Source of the DNA: Stenotrophomonas sp. 169
Lineage (GTDB): Bacteria > Pseudomonadota > Gammaproteobacteria > Xanthomonadales > Xanthomonadaceae
Length of the DNA: 64,000 nt
Reading direction: 5' to 3'
Assembly (NCBI RefSeq): GCF_014621775.1
Contig: NZ_CP061204.1
Span: 186,001 to 250,000 of the forward strand
Numbering within the stretch: position 1 is the first letter of the stretch; every line of letters begins with the position of its first letter. Below are positions 35,830 through 44,231 of this stretch, piece by piece. Position numbers and translations under genes: made by a program. Under the pieces are notes generated by a model, which searched no databases, had not been told where the DNA came from, and saw only the letters and a program-made list of their open reading frames with translations.

Positions 35830-36456
35830 TCAGTGGAGCGGCCAGCGGAAATCAGGCGGCAGCAGTTTCAGGAACTCGTTCTCACTGCTGACCTGCAGTT
35901 TCCGCAGCCCGCTCCATTTCTGCGCACTCACCGTGCTGGTGGCACGATCCAGCGCCTTGGCAATCTGGGTCGTACACAGGCCATCGGCAACCAGTTGCAT
36001 CACTTCCTTTTCCCGAGGCGTGAGCTCGTGCAATGCCGAAGCAAGAAAGTCGATTCCGGCCCCGGGGATGCGTGGCCGGCTCATCTCGACGACTGACCGC
36101 ACCGTGGATGCCAGCGTGTCCAAGACCTCGCACTTGCCAACATAGGCATCTGCACCTGCGGCGATGCACATGGCACGTGCGCTGCTTGTCAGATCGGAAC
36201 TGAAGACCACCAACCTGCAGTGGGAGCGGTGCTGTATGGCTTGGAGCAGTGCCTGCGCTTTGGCGGCATGCTCGCCCTGGAAGCAGTCGAGTACCACCAC
36301 GTCTGCATGATGATCCTGCAGGTGCTCCAGCAATGCGCCGGCGCTACGGAAATCTTCAGTGATCCGGATGCCATAGAGCGTGTTGAAGAACGCGCGCAAG
36401 CCGGTGCGCACAAGCGCATGCTGATCGAGCACGATCACGGTTGTATCAGAACGCAT
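35830..36456 (-). CDS. LuxR-type response regulator with degenerate receiver
   Basis: 208 residues from ATG 36456, preceded by GGAGGG; a longer frame to 36546 exists. The receiver retains the acceptor (VVVLDCFQGE, Asp57) but the usual acidic pair is reduced to LDQH, so metal binding and phosphorylation may be weak. The C-terminus has LTPREKEVMQLVADGLCTTQIA and the recognition helix TSTVSAQKWSGLRKL. It is convergent with the regulator at 35143, whose stop is only 16 bases away. It may act as a partner or competitor at the same promoters. Confidence 0.85.
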   Translation of the reverse strand: MRSDTTVIVLDQHALVRTGLRAFFNTLYGIRITEDFRSAGALLEHLQDHHADVVVLDCFQGEHAAKAQALLQAIQHRSHCRLVVFSSDLTSSARAMCIAAGADAYVGKCEVLDTLASTVRSVVEMSRPRIPGAGIDFLASALHELTPREKEVMQLVADGLCTTQIAKALDRATSTVSAQKWSGLRKLQVSSENEFLKLLPPDFRWPLH

Positions 36457-36664
36457 GCGACGCCCTCCATCTGTTAATTCATGGGCCGCACCCATGATCA
36501 GATAAAAGCGATCCGAACGATTTCGAAATGCAGGGCTGCACGACAATGAATCGTCTCGAATGGGTACTGCAGACCACGGGCGCGAGGTATCGTGCGGGCA
36601 CGCGGACGACGAGCGCCGCCCGCTTGGTCATCTGTCTGCACGCTTTACCCCGGAGTACCACGAA

Positions 36665-36892
36665 ATGTCATCTGTTCACGACACTGACACCATGGAGGTC
36701 CTGCCCCACACCTGCGAGGCGGGTGACTTGCGTTCGGGTGATCTGATACTCGCGTGCATTCCAGGCTGCGCCGAGTTTCTGTGCCGCGTTGGACGTGTCA
36801 GACGTAACGAGCGAGGACAGGTAAGGGTGGATCTGACGGATGGATTCGGCAGCATCTATTTCCACCCGCATGACAGGATCCGCTGCTTCTGA
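36665..36892 (+). CDS. Small hypothetical protein, 75 aa
   Basis: 75 residues from ATG 36665, with GGAG about nine bases upstream. The frame reads upstream to 36560, but that part looks like non-coding GC-rich sequence. The protein has a compact beta pattern (DLRSGDLILACIPGC, FLCRVGRVRRNERGQVRVDL) and three Cys. No family recognised. It is divergent from the LuxR regulator at 35830-36456. Confidence 0.45.
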   Translation: MSSVHDTDTMEVLPHTCEAGDLRSGDLILACIPGCAEFLCRVGRVRRNERGQVRVDLTDGFGSIYFHPHDRIRCF

Positions 36893-36997
36893 GGCGCGGC
36901 CGCAACGCATTTCGAGGTTCTTCGATTCTTAATTCGGAGTGTCCTTCCTATTCTCCGTCGGCAGCGCCGGATTCCTGGCCAGTGAGTGAGGGAATAG

Positions 36998-37141
36998 ATG
37001 GAAACCGTGTTGAAGATACTGCTGGTTGTAGCCGGTGCATGGACCGCGGTAGCGGCGTGTCTGGGCCTGATGCTTGGGCGTTGGATGAGCCTGCAGAAGG
37101 ATGTGTCCGACCGCGATGGGCTGACGGGGCAGGTACGGTGA
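36998..37141 (+). CDS. Small single-span membrane protein, 47 aa
   Basis: ATG 36998 has GAGGGA five bases upstream. Residues 3-25 form a hydrophobic membrane segment (VLKILLVVAGAWTAVAACLG), followed by a short polar tail. The stop overlaps a GTG start of the next gene (GTGA at 37138-37141), so the two are coupled. Function unknown; the position ahead of the pilin operon is the only hint. Confidence 0.5.
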   Translation: METVLKILLVVAGAWTAVAACLGLMLGRWMSLQKDVSDRDGLTGQVR

Positions 37142-37497
37142 GCCTGTCAGGTCCATCGATGGACGCTACTGACCCCTTGCGCAACCGGTTGGCAACGATC
37201 GTCCACGCATGGCTGACCCACCTGGCCATGAACGACGAAGAGTTCGAGATGGTGGCCGGCAAAGACAAGCTGCGGATGACGATGGCGACCGCTGCGATCC
37301 TGCAGGTTCTCATTGGTGACGATGCACGCCTGGGTGCTGCCACCAAACGCATCACCACGCTGCTGCAGCGACGGGATCTTGCAGTAGGGACAGGCGACAC
37401 CAAGGCCGAGAACGCACCGAAGTTTGAAGCACGTGTGGTCCGCGACGGCGATGCCAGTACTCCGACTTCACTGGATCGGCGCTCGACGTTGCGGTAG
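37138..37497 (+). CDS. Small hypothetical protein, 119 aa
   Basis: GTG 37138 overlaps the preceding small gene's stop; ATG 37159 is an alternative start giving 112 residues. The protein is mostly helical (IVHAWLTHLAMNDEEFEMVAGKDK, MATAAILQVLIGDDARLGAATKRI) with a disordered polar C-terminus. No family recognised. It ends 45 bases before fimT and reads in the same direction, so it could share the pilin transcript. Confidence 0.5.
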   Translation: MSLSGPSMDATDPLRNRLATIVHAWLTHLAMNDEEFEMVAGKDKLRMTMATAAILQVLIGDDARLGAATKRITTLLQRRDLAVGTGDTKAENAPKFEARVVRDGDASTPTSLDRRSTLR

Positions 37498-37542
37498 CTC
37501 GCCGCTGTGCACGGAGTCTGCCTTCTTTCATCAGAGCAAAGC

Positions 37543-38061
37543 ATGAGCTGTAGAGCTATCCCGAACCGATTCACCACCGGCTTCACCTTGTTGGAATTGA
37601 TGGTCGCGTTGGCGGTGCTGGCGATCCTGGTATCGCTCTCGATGCCCTCCTTCTCCGCGCTCATTGCACAGACGCGAATTGCCAGTGCAACCAACGACCT
37701 GTTGAGCGACATGGAGTTTGCTCGTCATGAGGCCATTCGCCGCAATGACAGCGTGGTCCTGTGCGGTTCGCGAGACCGCTCTGGATGCGCGTCCGACGGC
37801 TGGCAGCAGTGGATCGTCACCACAGGAAAGGGGCTTGTGCTGCGTACTGGTCACATGCCGGACAGGAGTGACGTGACGGTTTCCGATGCGCTCCGACGTG
37901 GCCTCGTCTTCCAATCGACCGGGCTGGTTCGCATGGGCGGCCGCATGCCGGCAGAGGGTTCGATCCTGGTTTGCAGCACGGCGGTACTGAAGCGTTATCG
38001 GGTGGTCATAGGGAGTGGTATCTCGCTCCAGCGTCAGAAGGAGGATCAGGGGTGCGGATGA
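37543..38061 (+). CDS. fimT: Minor pilin FimT/GspH-like
   Basis: 172 residues with a type IV prepilin leader: short basic N-terminus ending in G, then FTLLELMVALAVLAILVSL. Cleavage by PilD before Phe and methylation are expected, with Glu at +5. The C-terminal part has the GspH-type pattern (ARHEAIRRNDSVVLCGS) and paired Cys. ATG 37543 is the start that places the leader correctly. First gene of a tightly packed operon whose products prime and cap type IV pili; FimT in Xanthomonadales and relatives is linked to DNA uptake. Confidence 0.88.
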   Translation: MSCRAIPNRFTTGFTLLELMVALAVLAILVSLSMPSFSALIAQTRIASATNDLLSDMEFARHEAIRRNDSVVLCGSRDRSGCASDGWQQWIVTTGKGLVLRTGHMPDRSDVTVSDALRRGLVFQSTGLVRMGGRMPAEGSILVCSTAVLKRYRVVIGSGISLQRQKEDQGCG

Positions 38062-38525
38062 TGACGCGGGGAGCGGGTTCGAGGCGGGGCGTGGAAGGAG
38101 CAGGCCTGATCGAAGTCATGGTGGCGGTGCTCTTGCTATCCATCGGCGGGCTGGCTACGGCGTCTGCGCAGTTGGTTGCACTGAAGCGCAATGAAGGGGC
38201 GCTGGTCAGAACGGCCGCCGTCTACGCCACGTCCAGCCTCGCCGAGGCAATCCGTGCCAACCCGGCCGGATTCCAGTCGGGTGCATATGACACGAAGGGC
38301 AGGGTCTGCACGCATGACGAGGCCCCGATCGGGGATCTGGCACGGCAGGACATCAGTCGCTGGTTGCAGGGGCTGAGCGGCCAGGGGGATGCCACCATGC
38401 AGGTGTGCGGTGCAGTGCGCTGCACGGCCGACGCCTGTATGGCGTCGATCATGTGGGACGACCAACGCGCCGGTGCGGGCACGGATCCGGGTGTGGTCGA
38501 GATCGAACTGGGATTCACGCCATGA
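38058..38525 (+). CDS. pilV: Minor pilin PilV
   Basis: 155 residues with prepilin leader ending in G and then AGLIEVMVAVLLLSIGGLATA. The start ATG overlaps the fimT stop (ATGATGA) and ATG 38061 is a second option. The length and the Cys-containing C-terminus (VCGAVRCTADACM) fit PilV, a minor pilin of the pilus initiation complex. Confidence 0.85.
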   Translation: MMTRGAGSRRGVEGAGLIEVMVAVLLLSIGGLATASAQLVALKRNEGALVRTAAVYATSSLAEAIRANPAGFQSGAYDTKGRVCTHDEAPIGDLARQDISRWLQGLSGQGDATMQVCGAVRCTADACMASIMWDDQRAGAGTDPGVVEIELGFTP

Positions 38526-39502
38526 GGCGCGCGGCGTGCAGTGGACTCAGCCTGGTCGAGCTCATGGTGGCGCTCGCGCTTGGCCTGATGCTCATCATGG
38601 CATGCGGCAGCATTTACCTGAACTCGGCCGCCAATGCCCACAGCACGATAGGCGTGTCACGGACCCAGGAAGCTGCCAGGGTCGCCATGGAGCTTATCGG
38701 CCAAGACCTGCGTGGCGCGGGCGATACGCTGTGCGACAACCGGCATGCGGTGGTCAATCTTCTCGCCCAACGGGACAGCCTGTTCTGGCAGACGCTGTCC
38801 GAGCCCGTACGAGGGGCCGATGAGGCAAGCAGTGGACAGGTCTTTCAGATGCCTGCCCTCGACTCTGGAACCGCTGAAGCCGAGCGCCTGGCCGGAACAG
38901 AGAGCATCCGGCTGTGGACGTTGACTCCGCTGCAGCTCTCGGTCACCGACACGGCGCAGTCCACGCATCCGATTCCGGTAACGGGTGTCGACACGCCGGC
39001 GGTAGGCGATGCGTTGCTCGTATGTGATTTCAAGGTCACCACCCTGCTGCGCGTGACCGCAACGGGCGCTGCCATCGGGCATGCCGCTCCCGCCAATTGC
39101 GTGGATTACTTCGTCCGTGCCAATGCCTGCGCGGGCGCCATGCCACCGCTGGCAACCATGCAGCGCTATGGTCCTGATACCGCGATGGCGCTACCGGAAC
39201 AAGTACGCTGGTATGTGGGCACCGGCCCGGACAAGCGCGCGGCCCTGTATCGCAGCGTGGTGCGTGACGGTATACCGGCACGCGCTGCGGCGATCGTGCC
39301 CGGCATCGACAGCTTCCAGCTCAGGTACCTGGTCCGGGGTGGGTCGCGCTACGTCACGGCCGCCGAGGTCCCGGATGCGGAGTGGCACAACGTGACCGCC
39401 GTCTCCGTGCGCTTCTCTGTCGTACCCCAACTGCCGGGGCGCACCGGCGACACGGCGGCGCGGCATTTCCAACACACGTTCCAGATAAGGTCCCGCAGCT
39501 GA
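38522..39502 (+). CDS. pilW: Minor pilin PilW
   Basis: 326 residues, start ATG overlapping pilV stop by four bases. The leader ends in SG before LSLVELMVALALGLMLIMACG, a prepilin N-terminus with Glu at +5. The long soluble domain with R.QEAARVAMELIGQDLRGAG is typical of PilW. The gene lies in the usual fimT-V-W-X-Y1-E order. Confidence 0.88.
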   Translation: MRRAACSGLSLVELMVALALGLMLIMACGSIYLNSAANAHSTIGVSRTQEAARVAMELIGQDLRGAGDTLCDNRHAVVNLLAQRDSLFWQTLSEPVRGADEASSGQVFQMPALDSGTAEAERLAGTESIRLWTLTPLQLSVTDTAQSTHPIPVTGVDTPAVGDALLVCDFKVTTLLRVTATGAAIGHAAPANCVDYFVRANACAGAMPPLATMQRYGPDTAMALPEQVRWYVGTGPDKRAALYRSVVRDGIPARAAAIVPGIDSFQLRYLVRGGSRYVTAAEVPDAEWHNVTAVSVRFSVVPQLPGRTGDTAARHFQHTFQIRSRS

Positions 39503-40065
39503 TGCGCGCCGTTCAAAGCAATCGCGGCGGACAGCGTGGCATCGCCCTGTTCGTCGTCCTGATCACCTTGTTGCTGCTGTCGATCGTCGCAGTGATGAGC
39601 TTGAATGCCGGCGTACTGCAGGAGCAGATGACATCGTCCATGCGCGACCGCGCGCTGGCGCTGCAGAACGCGGAGGCCGCACTCGCGGCGGCCGAAAAGA
39701 CGATCCAGCTGAAACGGTTCGGTGCTGGTGGCGAAGGGACGAACTGCTCTGAAAGCGGGCTTCCTGGCAGCCCTGCGTGCCGTCCCCTGCCCATCAGCAG
39801 CGGCGCAACCGAGGCCGGCCGAAGCTGGCAGGTGGCGCCGGATGTTCAGAGCAACGGGATCAGCGCGGGTGCGCCTGAGTATTCAGTGCAGTACATGGGC
39901 CGGCGCGAGACACATGTCGAACTGGGCTTGGGTAACGAGCCCAACTACGGTGAGTCACCGGGTCTGGTAGAGGCGGAATACTACCGCGTGCTGGCCCGTG
40001 GCTCGAACCCGGATGCCAACGGGCGGGCACGCGTGGTGCTGCAGACCGTCGTCGTACGTGAGTGA
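39502..40065 (+). CDS. pilX: Minor pilin-like protein PilX
   Basis: 187 residues; TGATG overlap with pilW. The N-terminus (NRGGQRGIALFVVLITLLLLSIVAV) is the PilX-type prepilin helix, which lacks the +5 Glu seen in other pilins. It continues with LNAGVLQEQMTSSMRDRALALQNAEAAL, a PilX N-terminal-domain hallmark. It helps recruit PilY1 to the pilus tip complex. Confidence 0.88.
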   Translation: MRAVQSNRGGQRGIALFVVLITLLLLSIVAVMSLNAGVLQEQMTSSMRDRALALQNAEAALAAAEKTIQLKRFGAGGEGTNCSESGLPGSPACRPLPISSGATEAGRSWQVAPDVQSNGISAGAPEYSVQYMGRRETHVELGLGNEPNYGESPGLVEAEYYRVLARGSNPDANGRARVVLQTVVVRE

Positions 40066-40074
40066 GGTGAAGTC

Positions 40075-43000
40075 ATGCTGAGATATGGATACGCCGCCGC
40101 AGTAGCGGGCTTGACCCTGGCACTGGCGCTGGGCAGTGGTGGATTGCACGCGGAAGTCGCACAGACACCACTGACTGCGGAGATCCAGGTGCCCGCCAAT
40201 CTGGTGCTGGTGCCGTCGGTGGAGTTTCCGACGCTGATCAGTGCAGCGAACCTCGGGAACTACGATTCGACCAGCGCTTATGTGGGCTACTTCGATCCTG
40301 GCAAGTGCTACCGCTACGTATATGCAGCGCAGGAAGCGCAGCGTCATTTCGCACCCGCATCGCTGCGCCCTGCAGCAGGCTGCGCTGGCAAGCTATGGGA
40401 TGGCCGCTTCATGAACTGGGCCGCCACCCAGACGATCGATCCCTTCCGCAAGGGCCTGACCGGCGGCTACAGGGTGCGTGACACACCGACAGAGACGTGG
40501 CTTGAGAAAGCCGACTTCTCCATCCAGGGACGGGCCGCCAATTTCGAGACGCGGCGGCTGCCCAGTGGCACGGCTGCCAACGAGCGCGCGGTCAATGCGG
40601 CCACTGCGGCGCAGTACAGGGCGTTCTATGCGCGTGTGTACGGGTTGGGTGCACGCATGTATTTTTCGTCCACCAGAAACCTGGACACGGCGACATCATC
40701 GGTCGCCTACAATCCAGACAACACGCGGCATACGCTCTCGCCGCCACGCGGTAGCAACCCAGGCGACGAGGGGGTCATCTATGAAGTCAGCATCAGGGTA
40801 AAGGTCTGCGACCCGTCCGTTGGTCTTGAAGAAAACTGTGTGGCCTACTCCAACGGCTTCAAGCCAGAGGGTCTGCTGCAGAAGAACAGCGATCGCTTGC
40901 GTTACTCAATTTTTGGGTATCTCAATAACGGCGGGCCCGGCGCCGCCGATACCGGCGGGTATGAAACCGCCGCCGAGGGCGGCGTGTTGCGGGCCCGGCA
41001 GAAGTTCATTGGTCCCTTTGCCCACGATCCATTGACGCCACCGACGATCAATCCGGCGCGCGAATGGGACCCTGTCACCGGGGTGCTGCTGGACAATCCG
41101 GATCCGGCCGACGCGTCCTCTACAGGGGGCGGCGTTCGGCACAGTGGCGTGATCAATTATCTCAACCGCTTTGGCCAGATGAGGACGGGTCGTACGCCCA
41201 AGTATTACGACAACGTCAGCGAGCTGTACTACGCCGCGCAGCGCTATATCCGCGGCCTGGGTAACGTGAAGGAATTCAGCGAACTATCGAAGAACACCAC
41301 GACGCGCTACCGTCAGGCGGACGGGTTCCCCGTCATCGCCGCATGGGACGATCCGATCCGATACCAGTGCCAGAGCAATACCCTGCTCGGCATCGGCGAT
41401 ACCAACACCTGGACCGACAAGAACCTGCCCGGAGCAACCAACAGGGGGGGAGAGCCTACTAAACCTGCAGGGGTTTCATCGGACACGTCGGTGGATGTGG
41501 TGAAGGCGTTGAAGCAGATCTGGTTGATGGAAGGGCTTTCTGCTTCCCAAGCCAGCTCACGTGCGGTTGCGCCCTGGTACAACGGTGTGGCGGCACAGCA
41601 GAACTCTGCCTACATCGCGGCCCTGGCCTATCTGGCCAACACGACGGACATCCGGCCGGACGACGCGCGCAACGGCTTTCCCGGCAAGCAGACCCTGCAG
41701 ACATATTGGGTTGATGTGGTCGAGAAGGGCGATTACAAGCTCACCAACAACCAGTATGTTTTGGCTGCGAAGTATGGCGGCTTCGAGGTCCCCAGTGGCT
41801 ACGAGACCTATAACCCAAAAGCGCCGCCGTTGCTGCCGGAGTGGTGGTGGAATGGCGTTGACTACGTGAACAATGACAGGCGGGAACGTCGTCCGCGCAA
41901 CTTCTTCGCCGCTTCCGATGCGACGCGGATGGTGGCCAGCCTTGAGCAGGCCTTCAAGGCAATCACCCAGGTCAAGCTGGGCGCCGGCTCTGCCGTTTCG
42001 ACCAATGGCGGTGAGCCCGGGGACGATGGACGCATCTACAGTGCGACCTATCAGACAGGGAGCTGGCGCGGAGACCTCAGCGCATACGAGGCCGATGCGC
42101 GTACCGGAGTGGTGGGGACTACGGCGGTCTGGAGCGCGTCGACGCGGCTGGATGCACGCCCGTGGCGTGATCGGAAGATACTCATCCCAAAGGGTGGCGC
42201 GCTGGTGACGGCAAGCTGGAGTGCCCTGAGCGCAGAGCAGCGCAGTGCATTGGGTGAAGAGCGGGTGCTGCAGTATCTGTTGGGAGACCGCAGCATGGAG
42301 GGAAAAGAGGACTTCCGGCTGCGTGCAGGCGTACTCGGTGATTTCGTCAACTCTTCGCCCGTGTACGTCGGTCCGCCCAATCCCAATCTTTACTGGGGCA
42401 AACGCTTCCAGGGCGCTGACCGCTATGCCGCTTTCGTGCAAACGCTGTCCGGGCGCAGGCCGGCGCTGTACGCCAGTGCGAACGACGGCATGCTGCATGG
42501 CTTCGATGCAGCCAGTGGCGACGAGAACGTCGCGGTGATGCCAGGCTCGGTTCCGTTTGAGGGTCTGCAGCAGTATGCCCGGCAAGGCTACCAGCACCGT
42601 TACCTGCTCGATGGCGAGCTCACCGTCGCGGACGCCTATGTCGGCGGCAGCTGGAAGACCATCCTGGTGGGAACGCGCGGCCGCGCTGGCCCGGGGGTCT
42701 TCGCGCTCGACATCACCCGGCCAGGCGACGTCCGTCTGATGTGGGAGCTGGATGGCAAAGCCCTTGCAGGCATGGGCGCTGTGATCGGCAAGCCTTTGAT
42801 CGCGCAAGTGGCCGATGGGGATTGGCGCGTCGTGCTGGGCAATGGTGCAGACGGTGGCGATGATATGTCTCGGCTCTACAGCATCACACTCGATTCCGCG
42901 CAGGTGCATACCACTGTGCTGGATCGAGCCGGTGGTGGCGCGTTCGGTGCGCGGCCATGGGATGCCGATGGGGATGGGTTTGCCGAGACGGCCTACGTGG

Positions 43001-43776
43001 GCAATGCCGCTGGTGGTCTGTTCCGCGTGGACCTGGTCCGCTCGCAATCACAGCGTCTGTTTACCGCACAGTACGGCGGCGCACCGCAACCCATCACGGC
43101 AACCCCCTTGGTTGGCCGCAATCCGGAAGACGGTACAACGTGGGTGTTTTTCGGTACGGGCGCACTACTGGAAACGCGTGATCTGACCAACATGGGCGTG
43201 CAGTCCTGGTATGGCATCCGCGATCGTGGACAGACCGTCGCCGGGCGCTCAGGGCTGGTGATGACACGCATCCTTGCCGAGACGGTGACGGGGCGGGCGC
43301 TGGACAAGAACGACCAACCGGGAGCGGATGGTTGGGTGATCGACTTCATTTCACCCGGCGCTGCGCCGCGTGGCGAACGCATGGTGTTGCCCAATCAGTT
43401 CCGCGGCCGGACGCTGGTCGGTACGACCCGCATTCCCGATGCCAGCAACCCTTGCAATCCATCAGGGTCAGGCTATTTCATGGCCATCGATCCGTTTACC
43501 GGCGGGCGACTGGACGACAGCTTCTTCGATATGGACGGCGATGGCACGGTGGGCAATCCTGGCGACCTGATCGATGCGGACGGACATCCCGTGCCGTCAT
43601 CGGGCTTTCTGGTTGGACAGGGACCCAACGGTCCGGGTTTCCTGGGTGACTGGCTGGGCGGGTCGCTGGAGGATGGTGGCCTGTCCGGTGTGATAACCAA
43701 TCCGATCGGCAACCGGCTGCGTCGGGCCAGTTGGCGCGAGCTGCGCTGGCGCGGTGATGCAGGCCTACCACAGTGA
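40075..43776 (+). CDS. pilY1: Type IV pilus tip adhesin/assembly factor PilY1
   Basis: 1,233 residues with a signal peptide (GYAAAVAGLTLALALGSGGLHA). The N-terminal half is the variable adhesion part; no clear vWA MIDAS motif was found. The C-terminal half is the PilC/PilY beta-propeller: GDFVNSSPVYVG, PALYASANDGMLHGFDA, WKTILVGTRGRAGPGVFALDI. Calcium-loop-like motifs DADGDGF and DMDGDGTVGNPGD are present. PilY1 caps the pilus, is needed for extension and can sense surfaces. The stop overlaps the GTG start of the next pilin gene. Confidence 0.92.
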   Translation: MLRYGYAAAVAGLTLALALGSGGLHAEVAQTPLTAEIQVPANLVLVPSVEFPTLISAANLGNYDSTSAYVGYFDPGKCYRYVYAAQEAQRHFAPASLRPAAGCAGKLWDGRFMNWAATQTIDPFRKGLTGGYRVRDTPTETWLEKADFSIQGRAANFETRRLPSGTAANERAVNAATAAQYRAFYARVYGLGARMYFSSTRNLDTATSSVAYNPDNTRHTLSPPRGSNPGDEGVIYEVSIRVKVCDPSVGLEENCVAYSNGFKPEGLLQKNSDRLRYSIFGYLNNGGPGAADTGGYETAAEGGVLRARQKFIGPFAHDPLTPPTINPAREWDPVTGVLLDNPDPADASSTGGGVRHSGVINYLNRFGQMRTGRTPKYYDNVSELYYAAQRYIRGLGNVKEFSELSKNTTTRYRQADGFPVIAAWDDPIRYQCQSNTLLGIGDTNTWTDKNLPGATNRGGEPTKPAGVSSDTSVDVVKALKQIWLMEGLSASQASSRAVAPWYNGVAAQQNSAYIAALAYLANTTDIRPDDARNGFPGKQTLQTYWVDVVEKGDYKLTNNQYVLAAKYGGFEVPSGYETYNPKAPPLLPEWWWNGVDYVNNDRRERRPRNFFAASDATRMVASLEQAFKAITQVKLGAGSAVSTNGGEPGDDGRIYSATYQTGSWRGDLSAYEADARTGVVGTTAVWSASTRLDARPWRDRKILIPKGGALVTASWSALSAEQRSALGEERVLQYLLGDRSMEGKEDFRLRAGVLGDFVNSSPVYVGPPNPNLYWGKRFQGADRYAAFVQTLSGRRPALYASANDGMLHGFDAASGDENVAVMPGSVPFEGLQQYARQGYQHRYLLDGELTVADAYVGGSWKTILVGTRGRAGPGVFALDITRPGDVRLMWELDGKALAGMGAVIGKPLIAQVADGDWRVVLGNGADGGDDMSRLYSITLDSAQVHTTVLDRAGGGAFGARPWDADGDGFAETAYVGNAAGGLFRVDLVRSQSQRLFTAQYGGAPQPITATPLVGRNPEDGTTWVFFGTGALLETRDLTNMGVQSWYGIRDRGQTVAGRSGLVMTRILAETVTGRALDKNDQPGADGWVIDFISPGAAPRGERMVLPNQFRGRTLVGTTRIPDASNPCNPSGSGYFMAIDPFTGGRLDDSFFDMDGDGTVGNPGDLIDADGHPVPSSGFLVGQGPNGPGFLGDWLGGSLEDGGLSGVITNPIGNRLRRASWRELRWRGDAGLPQ

Positions 43777-44150
43777 GGCGCCGCAACCGCGGTATCACGC
43801 TGCTGGAGCTGATGATCGTGTGCGCGATCGTGGCGATCCTGGCGTCCATCGCGTTTCCCTCCTACACCCGATACATCATCAGAACCCGTCGAGTGCTGGC
43901 CCAACACTGCATGCTGGATCAGGCTTCGGTGCTGGAGCGGCTATACACCCGGCAGCTCAGCTACCAGAATCCTCCGACACCTGCCTGTGCGGGCGAACTG
44001 GTCGGCTACCGCTTGGACGTGACAGTACCCACTACGGGCGGGTATCTGGTGCGTACCACGCCCATCGACGCGCGAGCAGACAGCCGCTGCGGTGTCATGA
44101 CGCTTGATCGCGCAGGCAAGCGCATGGCCGCGGCAGACGATTGCTGGTAG
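43773..44150 (+). CDS. pilE: Minor pilin PilE-like
   Basis: 125 residues from GTG 43773, overlapping the pilY1 stop (GTGA). Leader RRRNRG is followed by ITLLELMIVCAIVAILASIAFPSY, a classical prepilin sequence with Glu at +5. A C-terminal Cys pair and LTLDRAGKR-like strand (VMTLDRAGKRMAAADDCW) match PilE minor pilins of Xanthomonadales. It closes the operon. Confidence 0.88.
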   Translation: MRRRNRGITLLELMIVCAIVAILASIAFPSYTRYIIRTRRVLAQHCMLDQASVLERLYTRQLSYQNPPTPACAGELVGYRLDVTVPTTGGYLVRTTPIDARADSRCGVMTLDRAGKRMAAADDCW

Positions 44151-44231
44151 TGGACACATCGCACTTCATGTAACAGCCACGTCACCGCCCCCGCCAATAC
44201 TCCGCTGGACCCCACCCCATGACCTGACCCG

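Noticed and set aside
44151..44231. A Pho-box-like CTTCATGTAACAGCCACG before the TonB receptor/phospholipase pair
   Set aside because: It does not have the two regular seven-base repeats needed; too weak to call.
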